Shown here one piece after another: positions 13,015 to 20,745 of a stretch of 30,183 nucleotides of DNA. The notes beneath the pieces are model-generated. The model was not told where the DNA came from. It saw only the letters and a list, made by a program, of their open reading frames with translations, and did no database searches. Made by a program: the position numbers and the translations under genes. The DNA comes from a virus. The DNA lies in the IMG/VR virus record IMGVR_UViG_3300044855_000172, positions 1 to 30,183 of that record, one strand, 5' to 3'. The first letter of the stretch is position 1. Every line of letters starts with the position of its first letter.

Positions 13015-13241
13015 CCACATGGCACAAAGGCCCGCCGCCTAGCATCGGCTGGTGGCCGGCGAGTATTTGTCGTGATCCAAGCATCTTCCGCTGGTGGAAC
13101 GGTAAGTGGTGGAGTTGTGGTTGTGTTGCCCGCTATTCTGCGCAAACAGCGGCAAGAGATGCCACGGTGAAATCTCAGTTTCAAGACGAAATCGAATGGA
13201 CCGAACGGCCCGCATCGTGGCCGGAAAGGGCAAGGACATGA
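13011..13241 (+). CDS. GPPPxxGWWxA-type Trp-rich protein, paralogue of the 8053 gene
   Basis: A 76-residue Trp-rich protein; ATG 13011 overlaps the previous stop. It starts MTTWHKGPPPSIGWWPAS and continues FRWWNGKWWS, which matches the protein encoded on the minus strand at 8053-8274. After this shared 35-residue part the two diverge; here the tail is more acidic (QDEIEWTERPASWPERA). This suggests a small beta domain with a variable tail. Function unknown. Confidence 0.7.
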   Translation: MTTWHKGPPPSIGWWPASICRDPSIFRWWNGKWWSCGCVARYSAQTAARDATVKSQFQDEIEWTERPASWPERART

Positions 13242-13594
13242 CCGACAGAGAGATGCTGGAACTCGCTGCGAAGGCGGCGGGACTGCGCGTAGGGTTTGAG
13301 CCAAATAGAGTAGAGCGTGGGCGCTACGACCTTTACTGGAGCCATGTTCATCATCGACTTTGCTGGCATGGTAAGACCGCAGGGTCAGAATATCCTGTTC
13401 CCGTCTTCTGGCACCCTTTGACCGACGACGGCGATGCGCTGCGGCTGGCGGTGAAGTTGGACCTAACCGTGATGATTGGGGCTGTCCGGGATGTCTCGGG
13501 CCAGCTATCTCTAGACAAAAGCGAAGACGATTTAGAGGCCACCCGCCGCGCCATCGTCAGGGCTGCGGCTGAGATTGGGAGGAACATGGAATGA
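13238..13594 (+). CDS. Phage ABA-sandwich domain protein
   Basis: A 118-residue protein with ATGA overlap at its start. The pattern FWHPLTDDGDALRLAVKLDL, followed by a strand and EATRRAIVRAAAEIGRNM, is the signature of the Phage_ABA_S (ABA sandwich) family of small phage proteins. N-terminal residues 1-60 contain a helix (REMLELAAKAAGL) and Trp/His-rich turns. The biochemical role of the family is unknown. It lies in the rightward early operon. Confidence 0.75.
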   Translation: MTDREMLELAAKAAGLRVGFEPNRVERGRYDLYWSHVHHRLCWHGKTAGSEYPVPVFWHPLTDDGDALRLAVKLDLTVMIGAVRDVSGQLSLDKSEDDLEATRRAIVRAAAEIGRNME

Positions 13595-13800
13595 CCCAAG
13601 AAGACATCATCCGCATGGCGCGGGAGGCTGGAATTGACGCAGATTCCGATACCTTGTGCCGACATGGCGGCTGGGTCGAGCCCATTGAACGCTTTGCCGC
13701 CGCCGTGCGCAAGGAGTTTGCGCTTGAGTGCATAGACCTTGTGGCTTTTTACGGTGGCCCGGTTGATCTTGAGGCCGCCATCCGCGCCCGCACCCCATGA
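13591..13800 (+). CDS. Small phage protein, unknown function
   Basis: A 69-residue protein; ATG 13591 overlaps the previous stop. It starts MTQEDIIRMAREAGID and continues with a helix around ERFAAAVRKEFALECIDLVA, an arrangement frequent in small phage proteins of this operon position. The N-terminal helix resembles that of the preceding protein (REMLELAAKAAGL), so both may share a binding surface. Function unknown. Confidence 0.7.
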   Translation: MTQEDIIRMAREAGIDADSDTLCRHGGWVEPIERFAAAVRKEFALECIDLVAFYGGPVDLEAAIRARTP

Positions 13801-14021
13801 AATGCCCCATCTGCAGCACCTGGGCCATCAGGCTGGAAACGCGCAGCAATGCTATGTACAACACCGTGCGCCGCCGCTACGAGTGCGGCTACCTGCACAG
13901 ATTCAGCACCGTTGAGCGCGTGGTGAGTTCGGGCCTCTCTACCCGGCGGAAGCCTGCACAGAGCTTGGAGCCGAAGATCCGGATACGTTCCCCGAAGGGT
14001 TCTAAGCCTGGCTCGCCCTGA
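13797..14021 (+). CDS. NrdR-like zinc-ribbon small protein
   Basis: A 74-residue protein; ATG 13797 overlaps the previous stop. The N-terminal 40 residues match the zinc-ribbon pattern of NrdR-like phage proteins: Cys3 and Cys6 (MKCPIC), then RRRYEC with Cys30 and His34 followed by RFSTVE. The second metal pair is Cys/His in place of the two Cys of NrdR. The rest is basic and Ser/Pro-rich. It probably binds nucleic acid. It is the last gene of the rightward operon, 12 bases from the convergent Rz gene; no clear terminator is seen between them. Confidence 0.75.
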   Translation: MKCPICSTWAIRLETRSNAMYNTVRRRYECGYLHRFSTVERVVSSGLSTRRKPAQSLEPKIRIRSPKGSKPGSP

Positions 14022-14033
14022 CGGCAATCGTCG

Positions 14034-14570
14034 CTACTGTGCTGGTGGCCGACCTGGTGCTGAGATAGCGTCGTAGGCCCGCTCGCAGGCGGTGCCGGCA
14101 GCGCCGCGAGCGTCGGCTACGGCAGCAAGCTCTCCAGCCGCTTGCGCAACCCCTCGGAGCAGGTTGGCAAGCACAACTCCGGGGTCTTGGGCTGCCGCGC
14201 CTCCGGGGGCAGGGCCGGCGCCGTCGCGCTGGGGATTGGCGCACTGGGCGGCGATGACTTCGGCGCGGCGCTGCAGGCTGTCAGCAGCACTGCGAGCACG
14301 GGCGGCGTCAGCGGCCGCAGTGCGGATTCGGTTCTGGGCATCGGTCTGCACCTCCGTGTGCTGGGCTCGCCAGCGGGCCTCCAAGGCTCGCGCGGCTTCG
14401 CTGGCTGCCAGAGCCTCGGCCACCAGTTTCTCGCGCTCCTGAGCCCGTTCTGCGCGTTCTCGGGCCAGTGTGATCTCGGCGCCGCGCAACTCCCACAGCA
14501 ACATGCCCGATAGCACCACCAGGCCGATGCAGGCAGCACCCAGAGCGTAGGCGACGGGGCGGTAGATCAT
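14034..14570 (-). CDS. Rz-like inner-membrane spanin
   Basis: A 178-residue protein, last of the late operon. It has an N-terminal membrane anchor (about residues 8-27, AYALGAACIGLVVLSGMLLW) and then a long Ala/Glu/Arg-rich coiled coil (roughly 30-105), the architecture of Rz i-spanins that with Rz1 fuse inner and outer membranes at lysis. ATG 14570 overlaps the endolysin stop. A second gene, Rz1, lies entirely within it in another frame, which strongly supports the call. Confidence 0.85.
   Translation of the reverse strand: MIYRPVAYALGAACIGLVVLSGMLLWELRGAEITLARERAERAQEREKLVAEALAASEAARALEARWRAQHTEVQTDAQNRIRTAAADAARARSAADSLQRRAEVIAAQCANPQRDGAGPAPGGAAAQDPGVVLANLLRGVAQAAGELAAVADARGAAGTACERAYDAISAPGRPPAQ
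14117..14341 (-). CDS. Rz1-like outer-membrane spanin lipoprotein, nested in Rz
   Basis: A 74-residue lipoprotein encoded wholly inside Rz in a different frame. The signal peptide ends in a lipobox, LLTAC, with the lipidated Cys at residue 23. The mature part is Pro-rich (SSPPSAPIPSATAPALPPEA), as in Rz1. ATG 14341 is preceded on the minus strand by GGAGG nine bases upstream. The nested arrangement is the lambda Rz/Rz1 layout. It would partner Rz across the periplasm. Confidence 0.85.
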   Translation of the reverse strand: MPRTESALRPLTPPVLAVLLTACSAAPKSSPPSAPIPSATAPALPPEARQPKTPELCLPTCSEGLRKRLESLLP

Positions 14571-15025
14571 AGGCCCAAGCACTGCCGGTTCTCAGCCTGC
14601 CGGCGCAGCGTCAGACCGCGCAAAGGCTCACCACGGAAGCGATCCCAGCGCAGGATCTCGGCGCAGGCGCCAGCGTAATCGCCCGCGTTCAGACGGCGCA
14701 CCAGCGTCGAGCCGCAGAACGCGCCCGGGCCGATGTTGTACGCTAGGCTCAGGAAAGCGTCGTATTCGTGCTGATGCAGCGGCACCCGCACACACTGCTG
14801 GAGCGCACCCTCGAAGCGCTGCACGTCGGCGAGCTTGCGCACCAGAGCCTGCACGGGCTCGATGCGGTCGCCGGGTTTCACGCCGGCAGTCGTGCCAAAG
14901 CCGATGGTCGGCACATCGCCCTTGACTGGGGTATACGCCTCGCCACGGTAGCCCTCATGGACGGCAATACCGACCAAAGCAGACGCTGAGAGCGTCAGGG
15001 CGCCGATGACGATGCGGGCTTTCAT
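14567..15025 (-). CDS. SAR endolysin, GH24 lysozyme
   Basis: A 152-residue lysozyme of glycoside hydrolase family 24. Residues 4-22 are weakly hydrophobic and Ala/Gly/Ser-rich, a signal-anchor-release segment, followed at once by the catalytic Glu24 (HEG). The active-site region continues through AYTPVKGDVPTIGFGTT (Asp37, Thr40). Family-typical blocks YDAFLSLAYNIGPGAFCGST and RLNAGDYAGACAEI follow. It degrades peptidoglycan after release from the membrane by holin or membrane depolarisation. ATG 15025 overlaps the holin stop. Confidence 0.93.
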   Translation of the reverse strand: MKARIVIGALTLSASALVGIAVHEGYRGEAYTPVKGDVPTIGFGTTAGVKPGDRIEPVQALVRKLADVQRFEGALQQCVRVPLHQHEYDAFLSLAYNIGPGAFCGSTLVRRLNAGDYAGACAEILRWDRFRGEPLRGLTLRRQAENRQCLGL

Positions 15026-15231
15026 TCAGTATCCGGCGCGCGCTGGAAGTGCATCTTGCCCCAGCGATACAGCAGGAAGCCGATCTGCAGCACCAGGTAG
15101 ATCAGCGTCACCCACAGCACCAGGTCATTGATCGGCATCCCCGCTACGGTGGCGCCCACGACGGCAACTGGAGGCGAAGCCTTAGCGGCTTCGGCGGCGA
15201 TGTCGGCTTTCTGTTGCATCGTCAGGCTCAT
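15022..15231 (-). CDS. Holin, T7-like class II
   Basis: A 69-residue protein with one strong transmembrane helix (36-56, DLVLWVTLIYLVLQIGFLLYR) and a second, weaker Ala/Val/Gly-rich segment (20-33) before it. The pattern of a small polar N-terminus, VVGATVAGM and then a helix ending YRW resembles T7-type class II holins. It triggers lysis by permeabilising the inner membrane. Its place directly upstream of the endolysin supports the call; both ends overlap neighbours as ATGA. Confidence 0.8.
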   Translation of the reverse strand: MSLTMQQKADIAAEAAKASPPVAVVGATVAGMPINDLVLWVTLIYLVLQIGFLLYRWGKMHFQRAPDTE

Positions 15232-15497
15232 GGCTGATGTTCGGCCGCGCGGGCTTCAAGTTCCATTGGATGGTTGCGGTATCCGTGGCGCACCAAGCCC
15301 CATAGGTACGTGACGTAGTATCGCAGAAGGCCCATGCGCTGGTATTGCCGCCAGTGGGCGATTTCGTGCCTAGTCAGACGCTGGTTTGCCAGATGTTCCG
15401 GCAGGATGTAAATCCCCCACGGCGCCAGCGCCACGCCTGCGAAGCCGAAGCGGCGCAGGAACCAGGCGATGATGTGGCGGGCTGGGCGGGGGGTCAT
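15228..15497 (-). CDS. HExxH (zincin-like) small protein in lysis cassette
   Basis: An 89-residue protein with a HEIAH zinc-peptidase motif at residues 44-48 and a Glu-rich HPMELEARAAE helix near 76-86 that could give the third ligand. The N-terminal part (GFAGVALAPWGIYILPEHL) is hydrophobic and may be membrane-associated. Its size and the motif layout match small HExxH phage proteins found beside lysis or structural genes, but peptidase activity is unproven. It lies between the last structural gene and the holin, overlapping both. Confidence 0.65.
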   Translation of the reverse strand: MTPRPARHIIAWFLRRFGFAGVALAPWGIYILPEHLANQRLTRHEIAHWRQYQRMGLLRYYVTYLWGLVRHGYRNHPMELEARAAEHQP

Positions 15498-17386
15498 GGG
15501 GCAAGGTTGTTGCGGTTTTCGGCGCCAAGCATTTCGTTCTGCTGGGTTGCTTGGAACTGCGCACCGAGACGCGGTTTCGCCGTGCTAAGCTTTTCGCTAG
15601 CCTCGCCCAATGCCCGCAGCACCTCAACGCGGTCTTTCGCCGGCACCTTGCCAATCAGGGCGTCAAGGCTTTGCGCCGACTGAAAGCCCTTCTCAAGCTC
15701 GTCAAATACTTTGACGTTCAGCCTGCCTTGCAGAAGCGCCAAAGTGTCGTTTGCCAACTGAATTTTGGCGCTGAACAGGCCCGGCAGCCGGAAGCCGTAG
15801 GTGTTGGCCTGAATGATCTGATCCAACGCCTGACGGCCGCGAGTCACTTGGTCAGCCATAGACGCGCCGCGTTTCAGCTCGCCCGAAACCGATTGGACGG
15901 CCTCCATCTGCTGAGGCGTCAGAACATCCGCAAGAGTTTCGTAGCGAGGGAAACCAGTGGATCGCTTGAGCATGGCGCCTTCGCCACGGCCAAGCACGTT
16001 CATGAACGCAGGAGCACGCTCGCCAACGCCAAGCGGCTGAGCAAGCACGTTCTGCATTTCAGTCAGAACTTTGGACTGATTTACTGGCGGAGAAAGCCTC
16101 GCAAATTCTTGCCGAGCTTGGCCGTATGCGGGAATAACATTCTCGACTTCGCTGAGAAATTGGGTTTTTAGGCCCGCAAGCGACCTGCGCATGGTGTCAG
16201 AGATGGCTTTGTCGCCAACGCCGCCCAGCGCATCATCAATACCGAGCTTGATGTAATGCAGCGTGTTGCCGCTGATCTGCGCCGGTGCAGGCGTTCCGCT
16301 GGGGCCGATGATGCCGCTAGATGGCATAACAAACGGCTGCCCCTCCATTTTTGCAAGCTGAGCCGCCTGCCGCAGCACTTTGGGCGGCACGCGATTGATG
16401 ATGCTTTCCAAAGATGGTGTCAGCGGCACAACCTGAGTGCGCGCAACGTCATACAGCGGGCCCGCGGCAGCGGTGCGCGCTGATTCTGCGGTTTGCAGAT
16501 CGGGCGTGACGGACTGCAGCAGGTTGCGTCGGCCTGCCTCTTGTGCCTGCTGCACAACGCCGGCAACACCTGGGGCACGCTGCTGGCTCACAATGTCGGC
16601 CATTGCCTGCAACTGCGGAGCCTCAATGTTTGCCGCAGCCTCAGCGCCAGTAAGCCCCGGCGCAGCCTGCCGCAGATCACCGCGTAACACTGCCACGTTA
16701 GACGGCCGGCGGCCTTGGTCTGTAACCGCTTGGCGCACAATTTCGCCAGCACGAACTGCTGGCCGCTCGCCACGTGCCGCGTCAATAACGTTGCCTGCCA
16801 CCGTTGCGGCGCCGCGCATACCGGCGCCCGCCACTTTGACCGCGCCGGTTGTAATCGGGTCGGTGATCTTGGCTGCAGCATTCAGCACGCCAGCAGTCTT
16901 GGGGGCAATGCCGCCGACCGCCATTGCGCCGCCGGAAAGCAACGTTGACAAATCTGCAGCCGCGCCAACTGGGTCTATCGCCAGCGTTTGTTTCAGTTGA
17001 TCAACGCTGCCGTAGCGTTCTTTGTAAAAACCCCCGACAGCATCAGCAGTCTTAACGGCTTGGTCGTAAAGCTCGGGCCGCGCAGACAGCGAGCGAACAA
17101 AGGCCGTAACAGACTCTGGCAGCACGGCTTGTTCGACTTTTGCAATACCGCCAGCAGCAGCCATGCCAAGGCCCTTGGCCGTTTCTACTGGGCTGGTGAC
17201 GGCTTGGTACAGATTGGACGCGAACCTTTGTGCGCTCCCGGGGATGTTGCGCACCGCCTCACTTGCAGTCTGAGCCCACGTGCGGCGTGGCCCCGGAATC
17301 TCTGACGCAGACCGGGCGGTTGTAAGGTCAAACCCCGCAGGCTGCTCTTGCTCAACCGGCTTGGCCGTGGAAAGGTCGAACGCCAT
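15494..17386 (-). CDS. Large virion/ejection-type protein
   Basis: A 630-residue, Ala/Gly/Gln-rich protein, third of three consecutive large genes after the fibres. That is the place of the P22 ejection proteins gp7, gp20 and gp16. It opens with a duplicated motif FDLSTAKPVEQ and FDLTTARSASE (residues 3-28), then many amphipathic and Gly/Ala-rich helices (GMAAAGGIAKVEQA; LLSGGAMAVGGIAPKTAG). No enzyme motif is visible. ATG 17386 overlaps the upstream stop by one base (TAATG). A role as internal protein delivered with the DNA is inferred from position and composition; I do not recognise a named family. Confidence 0.65.
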   Translation of the reverse strand: MAFDLSTAKPVEQEQPAGFDLTTARSASEIPGPRRTWAQTASEAVRNIPGSAQRFASNLYQAVTSPVETAKGLGMAAAGGIAKVEQAVLPESVTAFVRSLSARPELYDQAVKTADAVGGFYKERYGSVDQLKQTLAIDPVGAAADLSTLLSGGAMAVGGIAPKTAGVLNAAAKITDPITTGAVKVAGAGMRGAATVAGNVIDAARGERPAVRAGEIVRQAVTDQGRRPSNVAVLRGDLRQAAPGLTGAEAAANIEAPQLQAMADIVSQQRAPGVAGVVQQAQEAGRRNLLQSVTPDLQTAESARTAAAGPLYDVARTQVVPLTPSLESIINRVPPKVLRQAAQLAKMEGQPFVMPSSGIIGPSGTPAPAQISGNTLHYIKLGIDDALGGVGDKAISDTMRRSLAGLKTQFLSEVENVIPAYGQARQEFARLSPPVNQSKVLTEMQNVLAQPLGVGERAPAFMNVLGRGEGAMLKRSTGFPRYETLADVLTPQQMEAVQSVSGELKRGASMADQVTRGRQALDQIIQANTYGFRLPGLFSAKIQLANDTLALLQGRLNVKVFDELEKGFQSAQSLDALIGKVPAKDRVEVLRALGEASEKLSTAKPRLGAQFQATQQNEMLGAENRNNLAP

Positions 17387-19266
17387 TACTTGACCTCCAC
17401 AAAACTCTTGCCATCAGGACTGACCCACGCTCGACTGCCTTTGGCGTCTTGCTTCAGCGTCCAGTCGGCTCCAACACCAGCGGGACGCCCCGCCGGCGCC
17501 GCAGTACCCGAAGGCGCTGCAATTTCGGACGGAAGCTCAACCCGCAACGGAATGTTGGTTTTTATGCCCTCCACGTTTTTATTGTGGCGGTTGATAACAT
17601 TCTTTGCGGCGCGCTCGTTGATTTCAAGAATTTTAAGCAAAGCAGCTTTGTCAAGAGACACTTTGCCGCCGGCCATTTTTTCCGCGTACTCTCTGTCCGC
17701 GTTAGACAGGCCAGTGCCGGCGCCGAACTGCTTGATGATCTTGGCGACGTTCTGCGCCATGTTCGCCGCAAACGCTTGCGTGTTTGCAACAGAATCTGCG
17801 GCAAATGAAAAGCCGGCCTGATTCAGCGCAGAGCCTGCGGCGGCCAGGAATTCCGCACCAAAGCCAGTGATGATCGGGCCAGACAAAAGCTCTCTGCCGC
17901 GTCGGGCTGTTTCTATGATAGAAACTGCGTCATCGGCGACCGCTTTGTCGGCGAGAACCTTGTCCGCCTGACCCTTCCCAAGGGCGGACTCAAAGGCTTT
18001 TTCTTGCGGCCCAGTAGAAACCTGCACCGATGTTGCGCCAGACTTTCTAAAGTCCTCAATAGTTCCCCTGTAGCCCTGCGCAACTGCCGCCTGATAGTTG
18101 CGCAGAAGCTCGGTAGGCTTGCTCTGCTCTCGCAAAATCCCCAGCTTCCTGTCAATCTCTGCGATTTCGTCTTTCTTTCGGGCGGCGCTCAAGTCCCCCG
18201 TGCGAACACGCTCTCTCCGCGCTTCCAAACGGTTGATCTCGGTTTGGTTTGCATCTGGCGCCGCGCCGGCAACCATCGGGCCGGCAACTTGCGTGCCAGC
18301 GGCGGCAGAGGCGCGAGGCGTGACAACGGGCGCCGGCTCTGGTTGCGGTGCGGCGGCGGGAGCTAGTTCTGGCGGCATTTGCAGCCGAACGGGAACTTGA
18401 GCGGGCTCAATCAGTCCGCCAGGCAAGTCGGCCTCACCCATGTTGGCAAGATAGTTGCCAATCGTTTGTTGTGCCTTTTGCAGTTCCGTAGATTGCAGAG
18501 TTGCAATTTCTCTTGCCTGCAGTCTTTCCTGCTCTGTAAGTCCTGGGTCTTGCGCCCTTGTTATCTGCAGTGAGATGCTGCGACGCATGGCATCTATTCT
18601 TGCCGTCGCCTCATCATATTCCGTGCGCGGCGGCATCGGTGGCATAAATTGAGTCAGCATAGGCGCGCCCACGCCTCTGCCAACAGCAGAGGTAGTCGCA
18701 GTTCCTGCCGCGCCACCTTGAATCATGTCTGACTGTCGCAGTTCTGGCAACATCGCGTTTGCGGCTGGCGCAGATGGCGCCATCGCGTTCTGCGCAACTG
18801 CAGGCGCAGCAGATGGTGCAACCGATGCCGCAGGAGCAACACCACCAGCAGGTGCCGCAGGAACACTGACGCCGGAAGATGTTTCTTCCCCCAAAATGCG
18901 CGCCATTGACGCTTCGTCGCGCTCCTGCTGCCGCAGCGCCTGCTCAAGCTCACCCGCACGCTGAATCAGCGTCATACCCTTGGTCATGAACTCGGGCATC
19001 TGCGACGACACCAAAGCCTGGCCCATCTGGCGAAGGCTGGCGGGCGTCTCTCCCGATGCCGCCAGTTGCGACAGCATCTGGCTCAGGCTGCCGACGCGCT
19101 GCTCCTTTTCCCGCTCTTGGCGCATCGCCATCGCATTCCGCTGCAGCCCCTGCATAGCACTGGCAGCCTGCGCCACCTCAGCAAGCATGTTGGCCTGCGA
19201 CGGCGCCTGGTAGGTGATCGGCTTGAACTGGCCGGCCAGCAGCGGGAGTCTGGTGTCGAGCGGCAT
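17386..19266 (-). CDS. Large virion/ejection-type protein
   Basis: A 626-residue protein. I start it at ATG 19266, one base after the preceding stop, because GGAGG lies five bases upstream; the frame extends ten codons further. Residues about 25-120 are Met/Gln/Ala-rich helices with coiled-coil character, then an Ala/Pro/Val-rich flexible region, a second helical part and a compact end (ADWTLKQDAKGSRAWVSPDG). This fits a DNA-ejection protein by position, second of three. No known enzyme motif. Function inferred from context. Confidence 0.65.
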   Translation of the reverse strand: MPLDTRLPLLAGQFKPITYQAPSQANMLAEVAQAASAMQGLQRNAMAMRQEREKEQRVGSLSQMLSQLAASGETPASLRQMGQALVSSQMPEFMTKGMTLIQRAGELEQALRQQERDEASMARILGEETSSGVSVPAAPAGGVAPAASVAPSAAPAVAQNAMAPSAPAANAMLPELRQSDMIQGGAAGTATTSAVGRGVGAPMLTQFMPPMPPRTEYDEATARIDAMRRSISLQITRAQDPGLTEQERLQAREIATLQSTELQKAQQTIGNYLANMGEADLPGGLIEPAQVPVRLQMPPELAPAAAPQPEPAPVVTPRASAAAGTQVAGPMVAGAAPDANQTEINRLEARRERVRTGDLSAARKKDEIAEIDRKLGILREQSKPTELLRNYQAAVAQGYRGTIEDFRKSGATSVQVSTGPQEKAFESALGKGQADKVLADKAVADDAVSIIETARRGRELLSGPIITGFGAEFLAAAGSALNQAGFSFAADSVANTQAFAANMAQNVAKIIKQFGAGTGLSNADREYAEKMAGGKVSLDKAALLKILEINERAAKNVINRHNKNVEGIKTNIPLRVELPSEIAAPSGTAAPAGRPAGVGADWTLKQDAKGSRAWVSPDGKSFVEVK

Positions 19267-19267
19267 G

Positions 19268-20737
19268 TCAGCCTCCAGTGCGTCCGTAGATGTCAAGCAT
19301 TCGGTTCAAAAGCTGGTCTTGCCGCTGTTGGGCCTGATACCCCTGCAGCGCATTAATTGCCCCTTGCGCGCCCCCAGTGTACGCCGAGGTACGCCCGATG
19401 CGCCCCGAAACCAGCGCGTTCGCGCCCTGCATGCCGAGTTCGCCAGCTTGGCCGGCGTAGTTCTGGCCTGCGGTGCCCGCCTCCGATGCGGCGGTCTGCC
19501 CGATGCCGGCGATATTGGCCAGTCGGTTGAACGACTTGCCGTATTCCTCGGACGCCAGATCCTGCGCAAACCGCTGGCCTGCTTTCATCGCCCCGCCACT
19601 CAGCAGGTTGCCCCGCGAAGCCTGCAGACGCTCCAGCGCTTTCATGCCCTCACCCAAGCGGAAGCCGTAGCCAGGCTCAGCAGTCACTTCGCCGCGCGTG
19701 ATCTGCCCCAGAGCATTGACACCAGCCTCGTAATAAGGCTTGTTCATCTCCATGAACTTGTTGTAGATGTCTCGCCGCAGCTCGAGGGCTTTGTCTGCCG
19801 ATGCCGCCTGCGTCTGCGCCGCGTCCTTGGCCGCACTGCCCGCAGCTATGCCGCCCACGATGTTGCCCGCGCCGGTGACGATGGCCGCGCCGGCAGGGGT
19901 GGTGACGAAGTTGATCGCCCTGTCCAGCAGGTCAATGCCGGTGAGGGCGGGAGTTGACCCGGTTGCGGAATAGCCTTGGCCCACGGTTGGGTCGAATCCG
20001 CGCACCTCAGTTGCGGCAGTTCCATAATTGGCGGACGGCGCAGTGGTTCCGCCAGTCAGCACATCGCCGCCAGCAGCCCCCGTTGCATCTCCGCCACCGG
20101 CCAGCACGTTGGTGGGCAGGTTGGTCAGATCGACAGCAGTCAGAGCCCCGGTGCCTCCAGTCACCGCCGGCATGATCGGCACACCAGAAGCGCCGACGAT
20201 GTTGCCGCTGACAGCGCCGAGTCCCTCCAGCGCACCACCTGCGGCAATAGATCCTGCGCCACCAACTCCCGTCAGCGCATTTGTCACAGGCGCCAGCGCG
20301 TTGCCAAGTGCCCCTGCGCCAAAGTAAGCGCCCACGGCCGGCAGAACAAACTCTTTGAAGAAATCGCCAAAGCCGCCGACTTTGGCGGTTCGTTGGTTCG
20401 TTACTTCGCCAGTGGGCAAGCGGAAACCAATGGTCTGCCTGTCCTTGTTGATCTGGCTGGCATCGGTGACGAAATCGTAGCCCTCGGCCCGCTTTGACTG
20501 AATCCAGTTCAGGAACTCGGGCGAGTAGTCCTCCATGACGTTGCCGTCAGGTCCGATGTACTGCGCCCTAAGCGGCCCTGTCCACCCGAGCTGCGGCGCA
20601 ACCGCCTCCCAGTTCTGCGGGCTCTGCAGCCCCGCAACCTGCGAGTCATACGGCCCCGCAACATAGCCGCTCTCGTCGTAGGTGCCGGGGTACTGCGAGA
20701 AAAACGGGTCACTCGCGGAAAGCCATTGCTGTGCCAT
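19268..20737 (-). CDS. DNA transfer / ejection protein
   Basis: A 489-residue protein. The N-terminal 120 residues are polar, the middle is Gly/Ala/Thr-rich, and the C-terminal third reads PYYEAGVNALGQITRG, then PGYGFRLGEGMKALERLQAS, RGNLLSGGAMKAGQRFAQD and FNRLANIAGIGQTAASEAG. This end is typical of phage DNA-transfer/injection proteins of podoviruses. GAGGTGA precedes ATG 20737. It is the first of the three large genes at the P22 gp7-gp20-gp16 position. Confidence 0.75.
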   Translation of the reverse strand: MAQQWLSASDPFFSQYPGTYDESGYVAGPYDSQVAGLQSPQNWEAVAPQLGWTGPLRAQYIGPDGNVMEDYSPEFLNWIQSKRAEGYDFVTDASQINKDRQTIGFRLPTGEVTNQRTAKVGGFGDFFKEFVLPAVGAYFGAGALGNALAPVTNALTGVGGAGSIAAGGALEGLGAVSGNIVGASGVPIMPAVTGGTGALTAVDLTNLPTNVLAGGGDATGAAGGDVLTGGTTAPSANYGTAATEVRGFDPTVGQGYSATGSTPALTGIDLLDRAINFVTTPAGAAIVTGAGNIVGGIAAGSAAKDAAQTQAASADKALELRRDIYNKFMEMNKPYYEAGVNALGQITRGEVTAEPGYGFRLGEGMKALERLQASRGNLLSGGAMKAGQRFAQDLASEEYGKSFNRLANIAGIGQTAASEAGTAGQNYAGQAGELGMQGANALVSGRIGRTSAYTGGAQGAINALQGYQAQQRQDQLLNRMLDIYGRTGG

Positions 20738-20745
20738 GATTCACC

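Noticed and set aside
13975-14033. Terminator between the convergent operons
   Set aside because: Only a 3-bp CCC/GGG stem with a UUCG-type loop and no T run is visible.
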